From: Triplophysa rosa
Taxonomy: Eukaryota > Chordata > Actinopteri > Cypriniformes > Nemacheilidae
DNA: 64,000 nt
Assembly (NCBI RefSeq): GCF_024868665.1
Contig: NW_026634401.1
Span: 7,492 to 71,491 of the forward strand
Direction: 5' to 3'
Below the pieces are notes generated by a model, which searched no databases, was not told where the DNA came from, and saw nothing but the letters and a program-made list of their open reading frames with translations. How positions within the stretch are numbered: the first letter of the stretch is position 1; every line of letters begins with the position of its first letter. This document shows positions 32,788 through 43,664 of this stretch, in pieces. The position numbers and the translations under genes are program-made.

Positions 32788-33407
32788 GGTGTACGCCTAT
32801 GACAGTACCTTCCCCCCTTTCTCCTAAGGGGGTCAGCGTACTACTAGCCTCCCTTCTTCCCCCACTGGGTGAAGAACAGGCACTCCATCCATCACTAGCA
32901 AGCACCTCCTGCGGGCGGACTGGGCAGAGCAGCCCTGCCCCTTAGGCCGGGTATCTCCGGAGTTAATCGCAACATAGCTCTAACCGGACCTAGCGCTACC
33001 AGACGTTGCAACCCCCCAGTAGGGCGGTTCCGTCTGATGTATCCTCATGCTGGTTTCCACCTTGGTAACCACCTCCACCTCGTGGTTTTCTCTTCAACCG
33101 CTCTTTCTTCCCATGAGTTCTCCCCCATCGGTGAGACCATGTTGGTATCTCCACTAGACTCCTCCCTGCGGTAGGATGTGGTCTCTGTAGTGCAGCCCCC
33201 ACTTCTCGCTGTTAGAGAAACAAGGCCGCCGCCTGTGAGGCCGAAGGTGGGGGCCTTCCCACCTTTCAAGAAAGCTCTGGGACCCCCTACCTACCCACTG
33301 GTAGGTTACAATTTCGCGGTAGCGCTCACGGCTGACACGCCCAGGCCAGTCACCGTCGCTTCGCTAGAGATTGTGACAGGGCACAGTGTTATGGCGTTTT
33401 CCATAGG
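32788..33407 (+). other. DIRS 3' non-coding region (copy B)
   Basis: It lies between the recombinase and the internal complementary region and is homologous to 1200-1900 in copy C (shared gttccgtctgatgtatcctc). No ORF is supported. Confidence 0.65.
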
Positions 33408-33512
33408 AACCCCATCTGTCGGTTCGACACAACGTCGAGAGACCGACATAAAGGGAACGTCTCGGTTACGGATGTAACCTCGGTTCCCTGATGGAGGGAA
33501 CGAGACGTTGTG
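33408..33512. repeat. DIRS internal complementary region (copy B)
   Basis: 33408-33456 is the reverse complement of the left extremity of copy A (20057-20107). 33459-33512 is the reverse complement of B's own right extremity (33737-33788). The join at gggaacgtctcgg marks where left and right ends meet in the circular intermediate. It forms a long potential hairpin with the right end about 250 bp away. Confidence 0.88.
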
Positions 33513-33565
33513 TCCTCCTTGCCACAACACGTGCTGTCCACTGCAGCAGTCGTGAGAGGTCTCAG

Positions 33566-33788
33566 GCTCCTCAGAACTAAGGTGAATGAATGAGGCACAC
33601 CGTCTCCCTTTTATACCCGGATATCCGGGGGCGGAGTCCGGCATGCAAATTTCATTCGCCAATTTTCATTGGCCTTTTCTAAGAAGACGGAAGCGATTGG
33701 TTCTCAGGACAAACCCCATCTGTCGGTTCGACACAACGTCTCGTTCCCTCCATCAGGGAACCGAGGTTACATCCGTAACCTAGATGTT
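33566..33788. repeat. DIRS right terminal repeat (copy B)
   Basis: 33566-33742 is the inverse of the left terminal repeat of copy A. The outer 46 bases are specific to the right end and reappear inverted in the internal complementary region. The terminus is gtaacctagatgtt. It holds an antisense TATA box (cttttata at 33608-33615). Confidence 0.88.
33608..33615 (-). promoter_or_regulatory. TATA box in DIRS right terminal repeat (antisense)
   Basis: It reads TATAAAAG on the minus strand and is the inverse of the left-repeat TATA box. It could start transcripts running back into copy B. Confidence 0.5.
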
Positions 33789-35115
33789 TTGATGGCATAC
33801 AGTAGTTGCACATCAAACACTCTAGTGCATCGTCCTATAAGCTGTGGAAAATATGGACAAATACTGAAAACATGCGTTTAAAAAAGTTCAAATCTTGTTT
33901 TTTCATGCCTTAAAAGCAATAAGATTGCATGATAAAATCAAATCCCGACTAAGGTTTTTATAAATTCACGCATAAAAGGGTTAATGTATGGAAAATACCT
34001 TCTTTTGATATCCATTAAAGACAGAAAATCATAAAGGTAAATAAACGTAAATATATATTTCTGTAAACTATTTCTTTAAAAACAGATTCTTCGGGCCAAA
34101 TAAAAGCAACACAAAATATAATATGAGCATGCATGGTTAGTTTGATGTTTGTTTCTCCTGTAGGTCTGCTTTTTAAAGGCTTTGTTTGTTTACTGGCATA
34201 CTAAATTTCCTGTTCTGCCAACCATACAAATGTCTTCTCTGATAGTGACACAAAAATTGAAGCTCGGTTAGATAATCTCAGAGACGTGGGAGCACCGACT
34301 ACCCAGACCACCAGCGTGTGCGTGCGTGCGTGCGTGCGTGCGTGTGTGTGTAACTGTATGATCTGTTCCAGGGCTTATTTTGCTTATGGTCATATTTCAG
34401 CAAAAACAGCTTCCGTGATTTACCACGAACACGCATTCATTTAGCTCACTCAAGCTGTCAGCTTGGAGTCGTGCCTTCTGTCTGATTCGTCTCCGCTTTG
34501 AAATATCCTCGCACGTGAAATAACAAAAAAAAACGTCACTTTTGGGAATTGACAAAGAATGAAACGTACCCGCTGATAGCGTTATCGGCCCCTCAGGAGC
34601 TTTATGCGACTGTACGCCGTGGTTCCACCCCAGAGGCCCAGGAAACCCAGAGCCATTGAGAGAGAGTTTTTCACTGCAATGGAACAATTAAAAGAATTGA
34701 AAGAATTAAAAGAAAAAACATAACTGAAGGCTCCATGAATCATGTGACGCTCTAAAATTGCGAACTTCCATCGTCGCGACTCTCTCTCTCTCTCTCTCAA
34801 CGGCTCTGAGGAAACTGAATCAGATCTTAAAAATGCATAAAGTGTGCTCATCTGCTCCCCCCATCTGGATAAAAGGCCGGTTACAATGCTGTTCTTCATT
34901 ATTTAATCTTTATTGAATGAATTACTACTGCCATAATCAATAGGACAACCAAATTTCTTTCAGCACCTGCCCTCTGTATAAGCTCTTTGGCTTCTTGAGG
35001 TTTATTACTTGAATATTTTCAGATGGATGTCTGACTATATTGAAACTATATTGTGTACAGATTTCATTTTGTTTTAATTATTAAACATTTGATTATGCAG
35101 CAGACATTAACACAG
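33789..35115. other. Intronic non-coding sequence
   Basis: No gene seen. It includes the short microsatellite at 34317-34350. Confidence 0.4.
34317..34350. repeat. (CGTG)n / (TG)n microsatellite
   Basis: Six or so gtgc/cgtg units followed by a TG run. Confidence 0.85.
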
Positions 35116-35404
35116 TTAAAGGGATACTTCATCCAAAATGAATATGATCTCATCATTTTTTCACCCTCATGTCATTCCAAACCTGTATGACTTTCTTTCT
35201 TCTGCAGAGCACAAAAGAAGATATTTTGAAGAACGTTGGTAACCAAACAACATTGACCCCCATTGACGTCCAATGTATGGACACAAAGCCACTAAGACAT
35301 TTCTTCATTTTGTGTCACAATAGAAGAAGTATACAGGTTTTGAACGATATAGGGTGAATCAATTATGACTGAATTTTTATTTTTGGGTGAACTATCCATT
35401 TTAA
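35116..35404. repeat. Foldback MITE, near full length
   Basis: The left end is ttaaagggatacttcatcca with ctgtatgactttctttcttc and caaaagaagatattttgaag. The right end is tatttttgggtgaactatcc. Same family as 15924-16294, here 1 kb before the last gabra3 exon. Confidence 0.8.
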
Positions 35405-36458
35405 AAAGTTTGTTATATGAGCCTTCTTTATACCATAGCTGAAATATTTACAAATTGATCAAGCCAATACATCTCTATTAAATGTGCATGCGGCAGGACT
35501 ATGTCAGCGCTGATAGTTTTTGCTTAAACTGGATTACAGGTGTTTACTAAAGAAAAATTACTCAAGGTTAACTCCTGAAATTGGCTTATTGTGTGGAAAA
35601 ATACTGTACATGCCGTGTTTAGCCGAATGGAAAAGCATGTCACTACGCATGTCCACTTTTGACCCGTATGCTTGTTATAAGCCTCCGTGATGGCTTTGGG
35701 ATTCTTCGCGCTCCTTTTGATTTATGTACAGATTGTGGGGCAGATCGCTGTTATTTTCCACTTACATTTACCTACACAAAATCTCTGGCCTTTTATCTGG
35801 AGTTTGAGGATGCCCACGGTTTCAAGGATGAATCCCACCATAGCCTTGGCCAGTGAATCACAGCTGTTGTCAAAAGCGAAATGTAAAAGCGCTTTTATCG
35901 GCCTGCAGTCATAACATAACAGTACCCAGATATTTGTTTGATTGGCGAAGTGGATGAGCACGTCGTGCTTTAGCTTGAAGGTATTTCCACACAGTACATA
36001 AATGCTCAGTAAAGCAATAGCAAACAAGCAAAGCCTCCGCTGCGGGGCAGGGATAATAGCATAACGCAAGCCAGTGAAAATATCGCAACTAAACCATTGT
36101 GTATGCTACAATTTGGCGAAATCAGTAATATACATGTTTATATCTTGCCGCAGTATTATTCCCAAAATGTCATTACTTTAAATACGTTATCAGCAGAATG
36201 AATTAAAAGTTGCATTTGCTTTTCAGATCAGATGCTATCGTGAATAAATCATTTCTTTAACGTGATTCCCTCTCCAGTCAAATATAAAGTAGATAAATTG
36301 TACATACATTACCCCAAATGGTTCAATTTGTTGCATTTTGTGCAGTAAGAGGAAAAAAAGAAAGAGCTGTTAGTTAGACAAATAATGTTGAACTTTTGCA
36401 CGAGAGATCTTACGCTGCACTTTCCCTTTTCTCATCATCGTCCTCATTTTTTCCACAG
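35405..36458. other. Intronic sequence before the terminal gabra3 exon
   Basis: Contains no recognised repeats. It ends in the pyrimidine-rich acceptor tract (ctcattttttccacag) at 36458. Confidence 0.5.
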
Positions 36459-36800
36459 AGACGAGAGTCTGCTTCCTTCTCCAAAAAGACCAACAACACT
36501 TTCAACATCGTGGGAACCACCTACAGCATGGGCGTGGCCAAAGACCCCGGACTGACCACCGTCGCCAAGAGCGCCACCACCACGTCCACCCCGTCCCTGC
36601 CGGTCAGAGAGGTCCGGTTGCCCAAAATGGATGGCGAGTACGTGCCGGAGGGAGTGAGTAAGTCGTACAATCGCGTCAGCAAAGTGGACAAGATCTCTCG
36701 TATCATCTTTCCCGTCCTCTTCTTCATCTTCAACCTGGCGTACTGGGCCACTTACGTCAACAGAAAGCCGACCATCATCCGATCCAGCCCTCAAAAATGA
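36459..36800 (+). CDS. gabra3: GABA-A receptor alpha-3 subunit, terminal exon (M3-M4 loop, M4, stop)
   Basis: The exon starts after ccacag and opens in phase 0 with [20 protein letters not shown]. The [17 protein letters not shown] block closely resembles the loop signature of alpha-3 proteins. A Thr/Ser/Pro-rich loop follows ([16 protein letters not shown]). Then comes [14 protein letters not shown] and M4 ([19 protein letters not shown]), the extracellular tail [13 protein letters not shown] and a TGA at 36798-36800. [15 protein letters not shown] and WATYVNR separate it from alpha-1, 2 and 5, which have SKIDxxSR and WATYLNRE. It codes 113 residues. The intracellular loop would bind gephyrin and trafficking partners in the family. 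The antisense frame at 36444-36809 is a shadow of this exon. Confidence 0.93.
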   Translation, partial: RRESASFSKKTNNTFNIVGTTYSMGVAKDPGLTTVAKSATTTSTPSLPVREVRLPKMDGEYVPEGVSKSYNRVSKVDKISRIIFPVLFFIFNLAYWATYVNRKPTIIRSSPQK

Positions 36801-38293
36801 ATGCAGCAACCAAATTGCAAAAAACTGCCAGTCCAGTCTTAGCTGGACGTGAGGCTACTGCTTTCAAAACACACGTTTACTATTTTTTTTTACAATTCAT
36901 AGGTTTGTGTGTAGAAACACAGTCCTGGTTTACTGGTTTGTTGTTTTGGTTTTCCAGTGTCACAGTTCCTGTGTTGCATGAGTTCAAGTATGATTTGTTT
37001 TATTACCGGTCTTGTACGGATGATCATTACATACCCACTGTATCACACTGTGTATCACCCGGAGGACAACTCCAGTCACCATTGCTGTCGGTCGCCCCGG
37101 CGAGCACCTTCAGCCTCTCAGCAGCCAGTAGCGATGTCTGTAAGCATCATTAATAACCGTCCTTTCCCAGTACACCGCAGACCCAAAGCAAAATCACCTA
37201 GAATCATTTTTTTTGGGCTCTCTCTGTGCATTTACCTGTCCAGTGACTCTTATTGTTTAAACAGCCTGAGCAGGCTGCGAGATAAAGAAACTGTGCCTTT
37301 TTTAATCTCTCGCCCGCAGAGATGAATAGTTTGGCACATGCTGACATTGTCTTCGAGCGTACGCCTACCTAATGAAAAACGTCAGCGTTGAATGAACTCT
37401 CACAGGTCGGTATTAAACTCGGTGTTCTGCTGCGTGCGAGTTGATTTAATGCTGACGGCTAACTGTGAGGTGCTGGGCCGGTCGCCGTTGTTTTGATCAT
37501 GGCAGACGGGATGGGAAAAAGTGTTCGGTTTCAATTATTTCACCGTAGGAGGTTGTAAACAATTTCAGTTGTGAGGAATTTCAAGGCCTGACTTTAGACC
37601 CGGGCCAGTGCCACACCAGGAGGTACATGCATCGAATTCCATTACCTCATGCTGAAGTGTTGCTGGCTTTGATATTTATACCGATTTCTTAATTTGTTTA
37701 TCGAACAACCCAGTATTCATCTTTGGGAATGCACTATTTTTATCGCTGTTAATATTTTAATTGTACAAACTCATTACTTTTGCAATGGCAAGCCACCATC
37801 GTTGTTTACCGCTGTGAGATATATCGATGTTTTGCGAGTAGTTTTCTTAGTGTTTTTTTAATATGTAATCTGAGTACATACACACAAAGTGGATGTGTAC
37901 ATATTTATGTGTTACCAGTGGTCCTCTATCAATGTTTTTATTTATGAATATTTATTATTTATTCACATAGTGTGATCGACTTTCTTATGGAACTTGAGTT
38001 TGAAAATATCCTTTGCATTCACGTAGAAAGTGCCAGGTTTACATGTGAAATTAAAATCAAGACATTTTTTTGTAGATAAACAAAAAAAGTTGCGTAAAGT
38101 ATGTACTTATGTGACAGCAAGCTATATTAAGCAAAAAAGCATTAACTTTAACATTTCATTCATTTCACGAACCATTAACGTAGCTGTTGATCGATAGCTT
38201 TAGACGCACTACGTTGAATCTCACTCGTCATTTTTAATATGAATATTTATGAGTAGGAGAAAGAATAGGGCCTGGTTTTATTTTAATATCATA
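36801..38293 (+). other. gabra3: Probable gabra3 3' UTR
   Basis: This sequence follows the stop codon directly and has no repeats or competing frames with recognised domains. The end is not determined. The first AATAAA downstream lies at 38470-38475, beyond a MITE, with others at 38701 and 42404. Confidence 0.5.
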
Positions 38294-38415
38294 CACTCTA
38301 AAAAAAATTTGAGTTGTTTCAAAACCCATGGTTGGGTAAAATATGGGCATCTCAAACCTTGGATGTCCATTTTTGACCCAACAGTGCGTTGAACCAACCC
38401 ATCTTTTTTTGAGTG
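38294..38415. repeat. Short MITE with cactctaaaaa ends
   Basis: It starts cactctaaaaaaaatttgag and ends ctttttttgagtg, imperfect inverted ends. Inside, aacccatggttgggt and gacccaacagtgcg are roughly mirrored. The type is common in cyprinid DNA and the family is unassigned. Confidence 0.65.
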
Positions 38416-41400
38416 CAGATAAGGCATGAGGAGGTTTTTTCCATGACATAGTACATGGGATGTATAAAGAATAAATTAATGCATGACAATCTCTTCATTA
38501 GCTACATCACCAGACACACACGCTAATGTGTTATCTTTCTGAATTACGGTTCATGGTTTTATATCTTGTAGTGGCCGTTAAAATAGCCGTGTATCTGGAG
38601 TACATATCTGTAGGCTCCTCTTCATCCTATATGAGCTACGGTAGGGCTAGATCAAACAGTGGTTCAGTATTGATTGTCTACGCAATTAGTACTAATCATA
38701 AATAAAGCCACATCTAAGAAGTATATTTATATAGGAGTTAAAGCATTTATTTATGCGAACTGCATATAAAATGGCATACATGATCTATGTTTTTTACCGT
38801 ATAAGATATAACCTTTATAGCGTCAGTACAAATGTAAAAAAACAATATTGGGTAGAGCTATGTAGTGGCATGATAGTCGATTCAAATATAAGAACAAGTT
38901 GTAATATTTTAGATATCGTCAGCCCACTTGAAATCAGAGACTTGGGAAACATAGTCGTGTCGATTACCGTAATCGTTCTGTAAACGTCAACGTATTCGTC
39001 AGTTATGTGGGATTTCTCACACACAGATCAGTGAAATATTACGTGTTCAAGAGGGTGACAGTAAAATGTACAGTATATGTTAATGATGTTAGCGTTTATT
39101 AGCGACGTTTTCGCTATCATTTGAGTGAAGCTTAATGGAGTACAAATGCTAATTGGTCATTTTATCACTGCCGGACGCTAATTGAAAAACTGCTAAAAAT
39201 TGTACTGATCTATTCCATGTCTTGCTTTAAAACGTGCATCTTACTGCCCCCTTGTTCCAGAACCGACCCGGATCATTCTGGATCATGTTTATCGCATCGG
39301 CTAACAAGTCTAGCCTAGCGCTACTCTGCCAGATGTACCACCTTGTGTGCACTTTTCAAAAGTTTACTGTGAAGAGGCAGATGTTCAATCTGCCAGGCTC
39401 CCTGTACATACTGGATCCAAAAAATACATCTTCAGCAATTTTACTGCATGTCCCAAAGCGTCAGAGTCGAGATGTCTGACTCAACCTTGCGGTTTCATAG
39501 ACAAGTGATTCCTGGTAGATGTTATCTTATAAAAGTTCTTTCACACTGTCTGGCTTTGATAAGCGAATTACTCTTTGTGAGAAGCCTCATTCTTGACAAG
39601 CTATAATAAACGACAGCGGAGAAACCCAGAGGACGTTGTATGTACTTCTGTTAATATAAAAGACGGTACGAGATGAACGTTATCAACTGAGGACGGTCGG
39701 TTTGTTTTGACGACATCAATTTCGTGCCTCTTGGTGGTTCGTCACGTCATGTGAGTTGTACTCTGGCGCATGCTAGCTATTTCGTTTCGTCGTGTTACAC
39801 TGTGATTTAATACCAAAAGGCTGATAGGACAAGTGACCTAGAACGTGTCTAGGAAACGACTCGAGTCTCTCTAAATCTTGTTAGTGCGACACTTCTCAGC
39901 TCGTGACTCGAGTCATATTGAACAGTGGAAATTGCTCTGACACGCTGGTTGATTCGATGTCCTTGATATAAATGCGGTTTTGAGATGAGACTCACAGTTG
40001 CTGAGATTTACGCCGTGAATACAGTATGCCTTCGCAATCAAAGCCGCGCCGCTGCTGTCGGAGAAGTCAGAAGGAATCTCAAGAAAAATGCTGTGCCGGA
40101 GCGAAAGTGAATTGGTGAAGCCTCCTGCCTCAAAACAAACTGCTATGTTTACTTGACTCGCTGCCTGGGCCATACATCATGATTATTGCCAAATTATCAG
40201 CTGTGCCAAATGACCTTTAGAGATAAGTGAAGGGGGGATGATTTGCCCATGGATATCGCATGACATGTGTGGGTGTATACTGTATACACACACACCAACA
40301 CGCTACTCCGCGATTTGGTTTCTTGCATTAAAATGTCAAGAAGGCATTTGTGATTGGACAATTTGAGAAACGCTAATGACACAGATCACATTTGCATAGC
40401 GTGTGATTTGCCAGCACATTGGGGGCGGACCGCAACGATTGGGACATTCCCCAACGGTGAAACATCTGATACGTTTGACTGCATTACCGATTCAGACCCT
40501 CAGATCGGCAGCCAAGCTCAACGCTGTTGAGTCAAACACAGTTAAGTGAATTGATCCAAATTATTTCTTTTTGCCCAGCGGAAACCACAGAGTTTGGTCG
40601 ATCTGTGTTTTATATCCATAATATGCATTTTTGAAACTGACCCAAGTGTAACTTTTTAGTTGATGCTGCAGAAATGAGGTTGCTTTTTGCTAGATTGTGC
40701 TTTTTGTAATGAAATCTATGTTCTGTTAATTATTAAGAGACTTGGAGCTACACTGCGTGCTATAGCTGGGACTGTATGGAAAATGGACTGAAACATTCTT
40801 TTCTTTGCACATGAAAGCAAATGCTTCTAGCTACGTAAGTTCGATGGCAAAACGGTGTTGTGTTCCAAATGTGCCAAAACGCAATTCATAACACGTAAAC
40901 GTGTTTTGGGGGTGCAACACAGGACGCTAGCGTAAAATCGTATTTCTCTGTGGTCAGTTTTCAGGTCAGCTATTGTCATGGCTGAGCAACAGTTGGAAGA
41001 AGTAAATTGAATAATAAGGTATATGTACAGTAGTGCCTTTCGGAGATCAGCAACGATGCCAGAATGCATATCGGTGCGTAATTGAGTTGGCCAAAGATTT
41101 GCGTCTGCGTTCTTGTACAGACTGTTTCTAAGTGTGAGGTTTCTCTTACTGTGCTGATAGTTGCTGTTTCTATAGACGGTTTCAAAGCAGCAACATAAAC
41201 GAACGTTACTGCGCGCGTTCGTGGACTGCCCTAAACTTCCTGCAGATTATTTCTGATAACAACCAAAAGAAACCGAGGAAAAACGTTACTTGGCTAAACT
41301 TGCCTCTCCAATATTTTGAATTAAGACTGCAATACCAAGCTTAACCACTAGATGTCAATGTACCGTAAGGTTTCTTTAAATGCGACAAAACTACAAGTCG

Positions 41401-42403
41401 CATTCAACAAATTGTTTATTTAATAAAATGAAAATACAACAAAATTCAACAAATTGGTGTACAATACAATAATAACATATATTAATATTAACAGAAATAA
41501 AAATAAATTAAAAATAGTTATATTATTAGACACTTGCCAGACCGATAAAAAAACACAGATCAGAAGTTTACTGCAGTCCGGGCATGCATCTGATAAAACG
41601 GTCTGTAAACTTCTTGCTTATCTGTTTTTAAAGCTGCAGTCTGTAACTTTTCTCTCTATCGTCATCTCTGTTTGAAACATAAAATTTATTCATGCACTTA
41701 TCTTTACGTGGTTTGAAGTCAAATGGCATCTGACGTTTCCTGTGAAACATTGCAAACAAAACCTTAACCCCCCCAAAAAAAAGTTACTGATTGCAGCTTT
41801 AAGTACCGGCACATTTAGTAACTTTGCCAGAATGGTGCGTGTGCCATTCTGTACAAACTGTACAAACAGGAAGAGTTACTGTACAATATTCCCAAAATGT
41901 TTAGCACATGCACATTGCACACTGAGAATTTTTTTACAGTGATTACAATGTTGTGTTGTAATTTTGTAACATGCATGTTGCAATTAAAAGCGAACTGTTG
42001 TCAAACACATCTGAAAGCCAACACTCAATGAACCCTGGGAAATGATGTATTAGATTGTAAGGTAATGTACTTGGCTTAAGTGTGCAGATTTCTCTGAAGT
42101 ATAGCATTTTGCTGTGTCGTAAACAGTATTGTAAAAAAGTATTGTGCTGATGTATGGCCAGCGTTTCTGAAATAATTGGAGCAAATTTCGTGAACGCTAG
42201 AGTTTGTTCGCTCATTTGATCTGTGGTTTTCTCTGCCTCTCTGTAGCTCTAAGACAGACAGTACAAGTCAAAAATGTTGCTTCTGTTAAATCTTGAATTC
42301 AAGGTGTTCCTTTTTGTTGTGGAAGTTTGTTTGTTGGGCTAATAGCAGTATCCTAGTGTTGTTTTATATCTTTATGTGTCCTGGTTTGCTGTTCTTTACG
42401 TTG
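38416..42403. other. Non-coding sequence downstream of gabra3
   Basis: No exon, RNA gene or clear transposon boundary was found. It could include 3' UTR if the distal poly(A) signal is used. A small palindrome (gtgtatactgtatacacac) occurs near 40273. A/T-rich low complexity lies at 41400-41530. Confidence 0.4.
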
Positions 42404-42409
42404 AATAAA
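42404..42409 (+). terminator. Candidate distal poly(A) signal
   Basis: AATAAA in gttgaataaagatttggtcc is followed within about 30-50 bases by a T/G-rich stretch (ggcttttgtggtttttcttg). That arrangement is textbook for a cleavage site on the + strand, 5.6 kb after the gabra3 stop. Use by gabra3 is inference. Confidence 0.35.
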
Positions 42410-43130
42410 GATTTGGTCCATTCATTCACTTGGCTTTTGTGGTTTTTCTTGTTTCAGTCGTGATGGTGCAGACTGTGTATGTGTGTCTGCCTGTGACCTT
42501 GGTCCTCTCCTTTACACTCTTTCCATCTGGACACTCCACAAATATCGCACATACATTAACATTTTCTTTGTGATGCTCGCGTTGTGAGCGAATGGAATGC
42601 CGGACGGACCTACAGACTGGATTCAGGCTTTAAATATTTCTCGCACCACTTGCTACTTTTTTTCGCCTTTTTTTTGCTACCGTAGCAACTGAAAACAAAC
42701 TATTTTCTAATGAGACTTTTTTAACAGATGCTTTTACAGATCTCAACATCTGTACCGCAGATTTAGTGCAGCACATGCTGAAGTTTAGATGTTCTTTTGA
42801 GAATGCGACGTGATTTGATTTCTTCAGACGGTGCCGTATGGATCTGTTTCTCATGCCGAGCGTAATAATGCAGCTTCACCACGTCTCATTTTTAAATTTA
42901 TGCAATTACAAATTTGAATTCGTTTTCGTACATGAAAAAGTATTCATATATTCAAAGGAAGAGTTCACATTGTTGTAGACACAAAATATGTTTTGCAGAT
43001 TGTACAAGCTGCTATTTTCCATACAATGAAAACTCCTAAAAAAATGACAAAAATTATACTTTTACAGTAAAACACGACTCAAACACTGATGTATAGTCTA
43101 TGTTTTCTAAAGCCCTACAATAACTTCTCA
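42410..43130. other. Non-coding, nothing firm
   Basis: A degenerate MITE-like piece may occupy 42954-43070 (ggaagagttcacattgttgt, ccatacaatgaaaactcc). Otherwise nothing is recognised. Confidence 0.35.
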
Positions 43131-43664
43131 TTAGCCAGGTTTCCATTACAGATTCCGTATTGCGGAATGACGTTTCCATTAAACAATGTTATGCGATTAA
43201 AGTGTCATTTGTTTCTTCTCGCGATAAGTCATTTTGGCCACACTTCTTCTTTGTACGTTTTATGGCAGGTTGCAAACCAACTTTAGTGCGTAGTGCCACA
43301 AGAAATGTCTATATTTCCTTATATATTTTCCTATTAGGTAAGTTGGTTCCTAATAAATCTCCATACTGCACTCACTCGTTTTCCTGCATGTGGGCCATCA
43401 TATAAGATATTACTTAATGTGAATTCCTTACATCCAATCTTTCCAAATGTTCTGCCAAAACATACCGCGAATAGTCATGTGACTTTTTTGTACACCACGT
43501 GACTTGTAAATATGAAAAAAGTGTTTCCATTGCAGGAAAAAAAAGTGTTTTCCATTGCTTTTTTGCGATACAAGGTTTATGCAAAATTGACGTGTTTGCA
43601 TTGGGCGTATTTTCAATGCGCTCTCAATTTGCGCATTTTGAAGGGTAATGGAAATGCAGCTACT
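43131..43664. repeat. Non-autonomous DNA transposon with tttccattac ends
   Basis: The left end ttagccaggtttccattac and the right end gtaatggaaatgcagctact are inverted relatives. Multiple internal tttccatt/gcgatt-type motifs occur on both strands. About 534 bp, no coding capacity; the small frames on both strands have no domains. Confidence 0.6.

Larger units (their letters stand above)
26871..33788 (+). mobile_element. DIRS-like retrotransposon copy B (gag to right end), with Tc1 insertion
   Basis: Homology to copy A starts abruptly at tccagaagtgtt (26871; A 20372), just before gag, so the left terminal repeat is missing. It continues through gag, RT, a deleted RNase H, recombinase, the internal complementary region (33408-33512) and a complete right terminal repeat ending at gatgtt (33788). 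A Tc1-like element (30111-31640) splits the start of the recombinase region. It has the same orientation as copy A and gabra3. Without the insertion the copy is about 5.4 kb. Multiple frameshifts make it non-autonomous. Confidence 0.9.
14431..36458 (+). other. gabra3: gabra3 intron (22,028 bp) before the terminal exon
   Basis: It is bounded by the gtaggt donor at 14431 and the ttttttccacag acceptor ending at 36458, with phase 0 on both sides. It hosts four or more foldback MITEs, two DIRS copies (20057-24648 and 26871-33788) and a Tc1-like element. Roughly 60 percent of its length is recognisable transposon sequence. Confidence 0.85.

Noticed and set aside
34582..34899. 105-codon minus-strand frame
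   Set aside because: Low-complexity Ser/Asn/Phe-rich translation of tct/gaa repeats; no domain.
36444..36809. 121-codon minus-strand frame
   Set aside because: It is the antisense shadow of the gabra3 terminal exon.
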